Shown one piece after another: positions 48,983-58,396 of a stretch of DNA of 64,000 bases. The translations under genes were made by a program, and so were the position numbers. The notes beneath the pieces are model-generated. The model was not told the DNA's origin. It saw nothing but the letters and a program-made list of their open reading frames with translations, and did not search any database. How positions within the stretch are numbered: position 1 is the first letter of the stretch; the number at the start of each line of letters is the position of its first letter. The DNA is from Daldinia sp. FL1419 (lineage: Eukaryota > Ascomycota > Sordariomycetes > Xylariales > Hypoxylaceae), in assembly GCA_025201765.1 (NCBI GenBank), contig MU623389.1, forward strand, positions 1-64,000, read 5' to 3'.

Positions 48983-49134
48983 TATCATATAATATATAAA
49001 AAAAAATTATAATTATAAAATTTAAATTGTTATTATTATTCTTAAAATTTTAAAATAGAACAATAAGGCTTTTTATGAAATTATTACAAAGGAGAGAATT
49101 TTCCACACTATTTTTTAGGCTTACTAATCCAACA
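48983..49134 (-). repeat. Copia LTR, right (5') copy
   Basis: 152 bp, partner of 43701-43852. It ends CTAATCCAACA and is followed at once by the GGATC duplication. Its start is mutated from TGTCAC to TATCAT. Confidence 0.88.
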
Positions 49135-49250
49135 GGATCCCTACAATAGGGCAGTCTAACCCTACCTATATATAAATACCTATCTATTTAGATAGCCTTT
49201 ATCTTAGTTTTTACAATAATATAATAATGTTATTAATATATTAAGATTCA
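49135..49250. repeat. Dispersed repeat, copy 1 (split by the Copia insertion)
   Basis: It begins GGATCCCTACAATAGGGCAG and includes a TATATATAAATA box and ATTTAGATAGC. It matches 50376-50490 over about 115 bp with mainly C/T and G/A differences. The Copia element sits at its first GGATC. The TATA-like element and layout suggest an LTR fragment of another retroelement. Confidence 0.7.
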
Positions 49251-50375
49251 TATAAAATTGATTTTTGTAAGATAAAATACCTTTATTTTTAAAGTAAAAT
49301 GTCATTTAGGAATCTAATACAAGTAAACTGTTAATTAATTATGTTAAACACACTATTAGTATAATATTAAATTTATTTTTTTGTTGTAAAAGTATTATAA
49401 ATTGTTTGTATAAATTGTTTGTATGATTAGTAAAATGTATTTATTTGAAGTTTTGTTTTTGTTTGTTTATAGTTTAGTGAGTACCTACTTACATATCATT
49501 TTTACATTTGTACAGTTTGTAAATGCATTTATTGGAAGTTTTATTTATATTTACTTACAAACTGCTTACAGCTTTGCTTGCAGCTCTACTTGCACCTACT
49601 GGTATATTGTTTTTATGTTTGTACAATAACGTGCAATGCATCTTTTTTAATTAGAATATAATTGCAATACATTAGTTTTACATATATTGTAAAACGTACC
49701 AAACATCAAGTAATATGAAATCCTTAGCTAATATAACCGCTAAGCTTATTTTGTTTTTTTTTAATAGCATACGCGTTAATCACCACAATGTTTCAAAAGC
49801 TCTTGCTATTTGGTGAGCCTTTTGCCACCTTGTGTATGAAGTTTATTACTTTGCGTACGAAGTATATTATTTTGCGTATGAAATTACCCGCTAAATTGCG
49901 AATAATATGTATTAAATGTGGTATTAAATATAAGTTAAGAAATAAATTTATGAAATATGTTTATTTGGGTTAATGTAAATTAGTACCTTTAAAATCAGTA
50001 TTTTTAGTATTAGTATTAGTATTTCTAGTACCCTCAGCTCCATTAATATCAATACCAACGCCACCAGCAATGTAATAATGAGGGTGTATATCAAAAGTTG
50101 AAATATTGGAGTGAATGGTTATAATTTTGCAAAATAATTTCGAAGTATTCCGAGAGAAATTGGGAATATATCTAAAACCCCAACAAGTAGTTATAATATT
50201 TTTACGGAAAAAATAAGGGTAACAACAGAAGATTTTTATTAGTATTGGAGGAGAGGATATTACGTTATGAGGGAGTAAATTGGTATTAAATTTGATATTT
50301 AGGGTGTTTATTTGGTTGATATTAAAAATATTGAATAAAGTTGAGGATAATTTTGAGGAGAAAAGATGTGGTGTG

Positions 50376-50490
50376 GATCCTTATAATAGGGTAGTCTAAC
50401 CTTACCTATATATAAATACCTATCCATTTAGATAGCTTTTATCTTAGCTTTTACAATAATATAACGATGTTATCAATATATTAGGATTTA
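50376..50490. repeat. Dispersed repeat, copy 2
   Basis: It begins GGATCCTTATAATAGGGTAG, and the flank before it (GGTGTGGATCC) resembles the left flank of the Copia insertion (TGTGTGGATC), consistent with an uninterrupted copy of the repeat. It continues towards the assembly gap. Confidence 0.65.
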
Positions 50491-50561
50491 CATACGAATC
50501 AACTATGTGATTGATATTTTATCCACTCAATTGGTAAGTGGTGGGATACGACATTAAGAAA

Positions 50562-50658
50562 NNNNNNNNNNNNNNNNNNNNNNNNNNNNNNNNNNNNNNN
50601 NNNNNNNNNNNNNNNNNNNNNNNNNNNNNNNNNNNNNNNNNNNNNNNNNNNNNNNNNN
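50562..50658. other. Assembly gap (97 N)
   Basis: Undetermined bases; the true length is unknown. The 7-bp satellite on its right side probably caused the gap. Confidence 0.98.
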
Positions 50659-50663
50659 ACAAG

Positions 50664-50761
50664 ACAAAAGACAAAAGACAAAAGACAAAAGACAAAAGAC
50701 AAAAGACAAAAGACAAAAGACAAAAGACAAAAGACAAAAGACAAAAGACAAAAGACAAAAG
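50664..50761. repeat. Tandem 7-bp satellite (ACAAAAG) x14
   Basis: Fourteen perfect ACAAAAG units (98 bp), preceded by a truncated ACAAG at the gap edge. It ends four bases before the ATG at 50766, so the repeat forms the immediate 5' leader or promoter of the aldehyde dehydrogenase gene. The real array is probably longer than shown. Confidence 0.95.
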
Positions 50762-50765
50762 AAAA

Positions 50766-52646
50766 ATGGCGGCCAAAGACCTCGCTCAATGGGTCGATGA
50801 GTTCAGCACTCTTATACGACAGTTCCCGTACGTTTCTAGGCCTCGATACTCTCTCTCTCTCTTAGCAGCCATCTCATAACAACTCATACGTAGAATTCAG
50901 GACTTCACCTTTGCCGCATTCCCCATTATATTCGCCATAGTTGGAGGTCTAGTACTCTACAACACCCATACGGACTATTGGGATAAACCGAAGCGATACA
51001 CCGTCCCAGCTCCCAGGAAGCCCGAAGAGCTCAAGATCCTCGACAATCCCACCATCAAAGTCTCGGGAACAACAGCTATCCAATGTTACGCCCCAGCCAC
51101 AGGTCAGTTCCTCGGCTTCGTTAATCCCTCTACGCCCGACGGCATCGATCGTGCCATTGCCCAGTCAGCAGCGGCACAGGAGCAATGGGCCAAGACCACG
51201 TTTAGCGAGCGGAGGAAGGTGTTGCGCACCATGTTGCAGCATGTACTCGACAACCAGGAACAGATCTGCCAAGTGAGCTCTCTGGATTCGGGGAAGACTA
51301 TGCTGGATGCTCAACTGGGTGAAATCATGGTTACGGCTGAGAAATTGGAATGGACAATTAAGCACGGCGAAAAGGCCCTACGTCCGAGTCGACGACCGAC
51401 GAATTTGCTCATGGCGTATAAGAAAAACACGGTTCAATACGAGCCATTGGGCGTCGTGGCGGCTCTGGTCAGCTGGAATTATCCGTTCCACAATCTGATC
51501 GGCCCCATCATTAGCGCCGTCTTTGCTGGGAATGGTATTGTCGTGAAGGTTAGCGAGCAGACGTGTTGGAGTGCTGCGTACTACACGAGCATCGCTAGAG
51601 GTGCACTGGTAGCACACGGTCACGATCCCCAGCTAATCCAGAGCGTCGTATGCTGGCCGCAAACTGCTGGGCATTTAACAAGCCATCCTGGTATCAGCCA
51701 CCTTACGTTTATCGGTAGCCGGCCTGTATGCCACCACGTTGCCTCCAGTGCAGCCAAGAGCCTCATCCCCTTAGTAGCAGAACTCGGTGGTAAAGATGCG
51801 GCCATCGTACTCGACTCGGCCAAACCTGATCTCAAACGAATTGCGGAAACTCTATTACGCGGAACTTTCCAGGCCTCGGGACAGAACTGTATTGGTATTG
51901 AGCGAATTATCGCCGCGCCTGGTGTCTACGATATGCTTGTGGCTATGCTCGAACCCCGCGTCAAAAACTTACGTCTCGGTCTTGATAAAGATGTCGGTGC
52001 CATGGTATCTGACGCTTCATTTACCCGACTTGAGAACCTAGTTAAAGATGCTGTGGCCGACGGTGCGCGACTCCTCGCTGGTGGTTCCCGATACGTGCAT
52101 CCCGACCACCCTAAGGGCTTCTACTTCCAACCCACCCTTCTCGTTGACGTAACGCCCGACATGGCGATTGCGAACGAAGAGTGTTTCGGGCCTATCATGA
52201 CGATCCTCCGGTCTCCCTCGTCCAGCGCGGCGGATCTTTTGCGTCTAGCCAATGCACCCGACTTCGGCCTTGGCGCATCGGTTTACGGACGGGATTCGGA
52301 CCTCATCCTTAAAGAAGTCGTTCGCGGCGTACGTGCGGGTGGTGTTGCTATCAACGACTTCGCGGTGTTCTACGCTGTGCAGCTACCATTCGGCGGCGTC
52401 GGCGGCTCCGGGTACGGACGATTCGCCGCCGAAGAAGGGTTGCGCGGACTATGTAATCTGAAGAGTATATGTGAAGACCGGTTCGGGTTCTTGGGAATAA
52501 GGACTTCTATACCACCTCCCGTACAGTATCCCGTCGGAAGCCAGGAGCGCGGATGGGGATTCGCAAAGGGCGTTGTGGGCGTTGGGTATGCGCTTACGCT
52601 AGGGGGTAAAGTGAAGGGCGTATTGGATATTCTGAGAAATATGTAG
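50766..52646 (+). CDS. MSC7-like membrane-anchored aldehyde dehydrogenase
   Basis: Two exons: 50766..50827 and 50894..52646 (66-bp intron, GTACGT donor), giving 604 residues. The start MAAKDLAQW is followed across the junction by FPIQDFTFAAFPIIFAIVGG, an N-terminal membrane anchor (about residues 24-44). The NAD-dependent aldehyde dehydrogenase domain covers about 75-560, with the cofactor/catalytic Glu motif VAELGGKDAAIV and catalytic Cys in GTFQASGQNCIGIERI, then NEECFGPI and PFGGVGGSGYGRF. The anchored form with a C-terminal hydrophobic segment resembles yeast Msc7 and plant ALDH22, an ER-associated group oxidising unknown, perhaps lipid, aldehydes. Its upstream DNA is a satellite and gap, so the true promoter cannot be described. 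Confidence 0.9.
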
Positions 52647-53189
52647 AATGCCGAGTATGATTGGAAATGAAGGTGTGAAGGGTGCTTCTATAGAGCGAGC
52701 GTATGACTGTATCTACATTTGCATATTTAGATACCCCTAGTACCTAATGCATATATCAATAATAATAATAATCATAATAGTCTCACAATTGACAACTTCT
52801 TCGGTATTTTCCAACCTCGACGACATTTCACATTCGTCTTCATGTTAATAGTGTAGGGTATAGCAGTTATGTCCCCGTGTTGATAAAAGTAGAAGCGTTA
52901 CGTAGGAATGAACAATACATTGGTATCTACAAAGCTATCCATCCAGGGGAAGCCGATCTCTCCATCTAGAGTACGGTACATATCATCCCTTGCCATCCCG
53001 CCCTTTTGTCTGCCCATTACTCCTTCGGTAGTATTGATATCTACCGCCTATCTGTCCCTGAGAACTCCAATGGCACACTGATACTTTTTATCTAACCCTC
53101 AATGTAAGTACACAACTACACACAATACGTAAAGTTTAAGCGTAAGGAAGAGAGCGTAAATAACATGCGCAGTCCAACACCTTCATCGC
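52647..53189. other. Intergenic between convergent genes
   Basis: These are the 3' flanks of the aldehyde dehydrogenase and SMC5 genes. A short ATAATAATAATAATCATAATAG run lies near 52758. Nothing else is recognised. Confidence 0.5.
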
Positions 53190-56100
53190 CTACGCAGCGG
53201 AAGCTACAAGCCGTCTCTGGATCTTCACCAGATTGCCAAAATCAAGCTTCTTCGCGTCCTCCGCGGGCGGCATATGTTCGCCCGACGCAATACATAACAC
53301 TCTCATGCGTTCGTCGTACCGTAGCCCGGTAAGCAGCTTCGGCGTAATGAGGAAATATTGACTGGTATGCTCGCGACACGCAATCTCGACCATGCGCTCG
53401 TGTACCATACGTTCGTTGCGCGGGTCCATACCCTGATTGATCTCGTCGACGACACGGAAGGGCGCCTGCGCCATGCTCTGCAGCGCCATTAGGTAGAAGA
53501 TGGTGGAGACAGCGCGTTCACCGCCGGATTGCCGGTGTTGGTTTAGTTGTTGGAGAGTTTCGTTTTCACTAGAAGAGAGATTAGTATCAATTTTGTTTTG
53601 GTCTTGAAGACAGGAAAAAGCTTACCGGAATTTGACTTTGATCTCAATAGCCCATTGCTCAAAGTCTTCATCCTTGTGAATACCGACCTCACCGGCGCAG
53701 TTGATCTGCTCAAAGTTGTAACTAAAAGCATCATTGATCTTAGCAATGACGCCGTCGACGCCGGGTTCCCACAGCTCCATCACCTGTCCGATCCTTCTAA
53801 CGTACGACTCGAGCTTTGCGTTCAATTCCTCCTTCTTCCGCGTTAGTTCTTGGATATCCTGCGCCCGCTTTTCGTACTGCCGTAGGATTGCCGGGTCGAC
53901 TCCGTGAATCAGCTCAAGTTTAGTAGACTCGGCGCCGATATCGTGGTCAACCTCCTCGGCCGTTTTATCCTCTACTAAGCTATTAAGGTACCGGAGTCGG
54001 TCGTCACCACCATCGTCGACGGCATCCTCTACTTTACGTCTAGCGACGACAGCCGCAGCCTTCATTCTATCCATCTCAGCTTTGGCATTAAAAATCTCCG
54101 CTTTCTTTTCATCAAGCTGTTCTTTGATGTTCGCATTCTGCTCTTCTAGACCTTTCACGTCCGACTGCGCCTCGATAAGGCGGATCTGAACCTCTAGTAA
54201 TGCCTGGTGAGCGTCGCGAATCCGGGAGAGCTGTTCTTTGTGTTTCAGAACAGACCGAGCCTTCTCGACGAGGAGCCGATCCTCTTGAGCGCTATACTCA
54301 AACATTCGCCTCCGGCAATCTGCAAGGTCTTTTTGTGTGTTTTCTAAGGATCTTTTCTCGGTGGCTACGATTTTGTTAGTCAGTGATGCTATTCGCTCGA
54401 CAGTATTTATCTCTTACCAATTTTATCCCCGAGAGTCGCATAAAGCGTAGCAGCCTTTTGCAACTCGTTCTTTTCTCTCCTGAGCGATTCCTTAAGGCCT
54501 ATTAGAATCATAACCTCGTCAAAAGCTAGTAAGGATAGGTACCTACCATTCGTTCGTTAATCGGCTTTTCAGACCCGTCTATGTCCCCCAAACGTTTCTT
54601 GATTTCTTGTCCCTGTCGTCTGATCTCTTGGATTTCTTCATTCGCTTCGTCAATACGCCTCTGCAGTGCGGTCCTTTCAGCTTGGTCGACAGGTTGATCA
54701 GTCCAAAAGCGACCCTGCTGAATCTTGCGTGTAGTGGTTGAAACCGCGTTACCGTATTCTCTACGCCTTGCAATACGATACAGTACAGGGCCGGATGCCC
54801 AACTGGGTATTCCCTCACGACTTGCTATTAATTCGTATTGATCATTGCTGATATTCCGAAGAGCAACTCCAGAAACATGTAGTTTCTTTTCAGAGCAGAG
54901 CATTGCGAGGACTGGCTCTGGACCTTCTAGGTACTCGATGGCGTATGCGTCAAGGCCCATTTCACGAATTTGCCCCGTAGGAATAACCGGCCTAAAAGAG
55001 GCGAACTCGCTGCCGCAAGTCCTGATGGTTACTGAGATGCCTAGTTTATTAAAAAACTGTGCACTCAGTTTCTTGTGGTCGTTGCGGGTTTGACAGGTAA
55101 AGCAAAAGAAGTCTTCGATAGAAAGCAATGCCTGTATTTGATCCGAGTACCGTTGGTTTGTGATAGAGCAGTTGAGCATCGGCGGGCCGAAAACCTCCTT
55201 CTCGAATTCACTTTGATTCTCTTGCAGCCACTCCCAACCTTTGGCAGCATCCGGGTGAACCCTTTTTAAATGAACAAGCTTTTGGCCCTCTTGAGAGTTC
55301 AAGTCTTTCAAGTCCTTTTCTCGCTGTTCCCTCTCCTGGATCCCTCTGACGTGTTGATCCTTGAGCTGGTCCAATTGATTGCGCAATGTACGTTTCTCTG
55401 CTTCGTTCTCGCGTAGTATATGCTCTTGTTGACGCTGGAGACGCAAATGTCAGCCGCTTCAAACTTTAGAAGATGAGGATTATCGACACTCACAATTTTC
55501 TGGTTCCAATCAGAAGCGACAAACTCGGGGGGTTTATTCTGCAACTTGGCCTCGAGATCTGTAATTGTCCTCCGTATTTTCGCAAGGTCGGCTCGTTTGG
55601 AGTTATGGGACCCTTCTTCGGCATTCTTCTTATTCTGGAGATGCTTGATTTGTTCTTCTTGAGCCTCTATGCTTTGCAAAAGTCGATCGCACGCAGCTTC
55701 AGCATTCTTCAACGCATTCTTCCGCTCTCCGACTACATCCCCGATTCGTTGTTGATATTCTTGTTTTCGATTGACCGCTTGTAAGGCTGGCCCGCATGCT
55801 TGCTCTAGCTCCTTCAACCTCCTAGCAGCGTCTTTGCTTTTTTGCTTCGCTTCGCCCAATGTGCGACGAATATGACTATATTCAGCAATGGCACGCGCGC
55901 TCTGGAGATCTTTGATCCTCTTCTGAATTGCCTCTCTTTCGCGTAGCCTATCTACGTCTGCCTGCGATCCCTGCTGACGTGTCTCGTGACCTTTCAACGT
56001 CTCGGTACACGCGTCAAGTCTGCTTTTCACCTCTTTATGTTTCTTGTGTAGCTCCTTCAGCTGATTGTGCCAATTGATCATCTCTTCGGGTGCAGCAGCT

Positions 56101-56789
56101 CGTAAGGTTTCGTGGAGAAGTTGCACAGGGGTAAGGCCTGCAAACTCGGCGACCCTATCCTGGGGTAGAAATTGACAGAGGTTGTCGATTTGAATGCGCA
56201 AGTCATTCGTAAGGGCCTTCACAGCGCTATGTGTACTCTCTCTGCCATTAATCCACCACTTCGTCTTGTTATCTTCCTTGCGAATCTGTAGGCGGATTAC
56301 GTGGTTGGATAGCTCGCCCGGTTGGCCTTGTAATTCGATTTCAACTATAGCAGTTTCTTTCCCATGCTTTACAAACTCTCCCACATTGCTCGCTCGGCCG
56401 AGATGCCTTGGGTGGTAGCCCAAACCGAGGCAAATGGCACAGACTAAGGAACTTTTGCCAGTACCGTTTGGGCCAATGACCATGTTGAGATTAGGCCCCG
56501 GGTTGAATTCAGCATGTTCATAGGTAACAAAATCCTCGACCAAAACCCTGACTATAGCACCAGTCTGGAATTCTTCTGTGTCATCATTACGGCGGGCTCC
56601 AGACGATGAGTTCTTGGCCCGTTTCCGTCGCGAAATACTTTGATCGGTTTGATCGGCTTCATCTCCATCTTCCAAGGCACCATTTGTACCATGTTTTTGA
56701 CGCTTCGGTGAGCCCGATACTGAATTCTGCTCGTCGTTTTCTTCCTCGAACCGGGCCCTTGGCCGACGGCGGGGTTCTAGAGACGACAT
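53190..56789 (-). CDS. SMC5: Structural maintenance of chromosomes protein 5
   Basis: Five exons: 56789..55494, 55434..54543, 54498..54418, 54364..53626 and 53568..53190, giving 1128 residues; introns are 59, 44, 53 and 57 bp. The N-terminal basic, disordered segment (RRRPRARF... KRQKHG) precedes the head with Walker A GPNGTGKSS (106-114) and the Smc5-typical NLCQFLPQDRVAEFA. Long coiled coils flank a hinge around residues 530-640. The C-terminal head has signature QSGGERAVSTIFYLMALQ, spanning the last intron, and Walker B FRVVDEINQGMDPRNERM. Smc5 pairs with Smc6 in the complex that handles recombination intermediates and repair in the nucleus. The 44-bp intron is short; its donor (GTACCT) was chosen because it alone keeps frame. 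Confidence 0.93.
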
Positions 56790-58379
56790 GATCGGGCGTA
56801 GATCGACGGTCAGGATACGGGAGACGATTTGGAGCGGATATCGGCGAAAACGGGTTACAAGGTCATTTCAAAGAAGGACAGTCGAAGTGGATACCTGGTA
56901 TCTACAGTTTGATAGAAAGTCGACTTCGTTGAATCAACTAATGGATGGCATCTAGGTTAGTAGTTAATGTCTTTGTGATAATATCCACAAGCTAAAAACG
57001 CGGTTTGCTTGTGCTACGTAAAGGAAAACGCGTTTTGCTAGTGGGGGCACTTAGACTTAAATAAGGAATTACTCAATTAGGCAGCATATACAAGGGTACC
57101 TCTTTTTCGATAGCGAATCTAAACCGGAGACCGGGGTTTATGCGGCTCGAGCCTATGCACCGAGCGTATCCCTGCAAATTTCCAACGTCACTTCCTCATT
57201 GTAGCAAGCAGGGTGAACTAAGACACTTATATATACCTATATATCTGGTAATCTTTAAGCTGTAGACGTACAATCGAGGAGTTGTTTTAAACCCCTCCAG
57301 GAGGTACCTTTCACGTATAATTTATCTTACAGATGCTCATAACTAAAATAGAATAAAAATTAGTGGTTGCCATAGTTATTTCGTTGTCTCGACGCATACA
57401 TTGTTTCCGCGACCCCTTGAAGATTTGGTAGCATCATGCGACTTCCTGTCTTTCTCTTGCCCCACACAGCCTCAGCTTAATTCGATTTTAGTAGGTACCT
57501 AAGGTACATAGCTAGAAATGCTTGATGGGTAAAGGTATTTAATGGTACTACATGAATGTGTTCTGCGCTAAGAATATGCAGCAGCAACGGAGAAGGTGGC
57601 AGGTGGGGGAGGTATCAGGCGACTAAGCAAGCTGTAGGAACTAAGGATACCAGAGCAACGCTCATGGTGACCTTCAATATTTTAATATTTTAAGAATGCT
57701 GTACCAAGTTTTTTATCCACTCATCTACACCTAATGAGGTACCCAACACATTACGACAGCAGGGTGGTGCATACCTAGGTAGCTACTTAGCGGTACCTGT
57801 TGGCGAAACGATGTCCTAAGGGACAGACTCTAATCGCATTCTTGAGATAAAATACTAAATTACATTCCTCAACCATAACATTAATCCTACATTTTCTATT
57901 TCTACTTCCCTTTATTTTTTTATTTTTTCATTTCCACACTCCGAGTATGATTTCTTGATCCAAGCAGAACATTCTGTCAACCTCGAAATCGTGGCGCACT
58001 TTCTTTTTACTAAACTACGTTCGACAATAACGTTCAATCTCATTCTTTCAAGTGCTGCTGCACGTCTCTCATCGCCTTCCGTAACTGGAGACTTGCATTC
58101 TATTTTGCAAAACTTGACAAGCTTGTTGATCTTGGTTCGCCCTGGCGCAAATTTGCGCCTATCACTACGCAATTCTATCCCATCTCTCTTCTATTAACCA
58201 CCACTCTTATATTGATGCGCACCACTACATCATCAACCCCTTTCCCTTTTCATCTTTTCTTGTCGTGTGCAAAGCTCAGCTACCAACTATAAGATACTAT
58301 TGTTTAATGTTTATCGTCTTTCCAATTGGTCCACCTGGAATCCAACCAAGGATAGATATGATCCAAGTATCTCTTCGAC
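56790..58379. promoter_or_regulatory. Shared upstream region of SMC5 and the kinase gene
   Basis: 1.59 kb between divergent starts, with no gene supported. An exact TACCTAGGTA lies at 57772-57781 and GTAGGTACCTAAGGTACATAG near 57491. From about 57890 to 58265 the plus strand is rich in pyrimidine stretches, as is common in fungal leaders near transcription starts. The upstream reading frame is listed separately. Confidence 0.45.
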
Positions 58380-58396
58380 ATGGCGGATTATCGTGA
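58307..58396 (+). promoter_or_regulatory. Upstream ORF overlapping the kinase start codon
   Basis: A 29-codon frame begins with ATG at 58307 and stops at 58396, 17 bases beyond the first base of the kinase ATG (58380) and in another frame. If the mRNA starts upstream of 58307, ribosomes using this ATG would bypass the kinase start. Whether it lies in the transcript is not shown by sequence. Confidence 0.4.

Larger units (their letters stand above)
43701..49134 (-). mobile_element. Complete but RIP-degraded Ty1/Copia retrotransposon
   Basis: 5434 bp, bounded by two 152-bp LTRs and a GGATC target duplication. The orientation is minus: from the right LTR come gag (about 48.9-47.5 kb, not readable), a GAG-pre-integrase relic at 47.07 kb, presumed integrase, an RT relic at 45.0-44.8 kb, and an AAAAAAG purine stretch touching the left (3') LTR at 43853-43859. 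This is the Copia gene order. Most of the plus strand from 43.9 to 47 kb is depleted of C, meaning G-to-A on the element's sense strand; the segments at 47.0-47.3 kb and 48.5-48.8 kb are much less altered. All reading frames are broken, so the element cannot move on its own. Confidence 0.9.
49135..50561. other. Repeat-rich, AT-rich DNA without genes
   Basis: It contains a repeat copy at 49135-49250, a two-copy degenerate 88-bp repeat at about 49433-49620, a second repeat copy at 50376-50490, and otherwise AT-rich sequence. The open frames (49423-49629, 49788-49973) are low-complexity and not credible genes. It is cut on the right by an assembly gap. Confidence 0.55.

Noticed and set aside
49423..49629. 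68-codon hydrophobic frame
   Set aside because: It coincides with the degenerate tandem repeat and is explained by AT-rich sequence.
50664..50761. CRISPR-like regular repeats
   Set aside because: The units are directly adjacent 7-mers without spacers, in a eukaryotic genome; this is a simple satellite.
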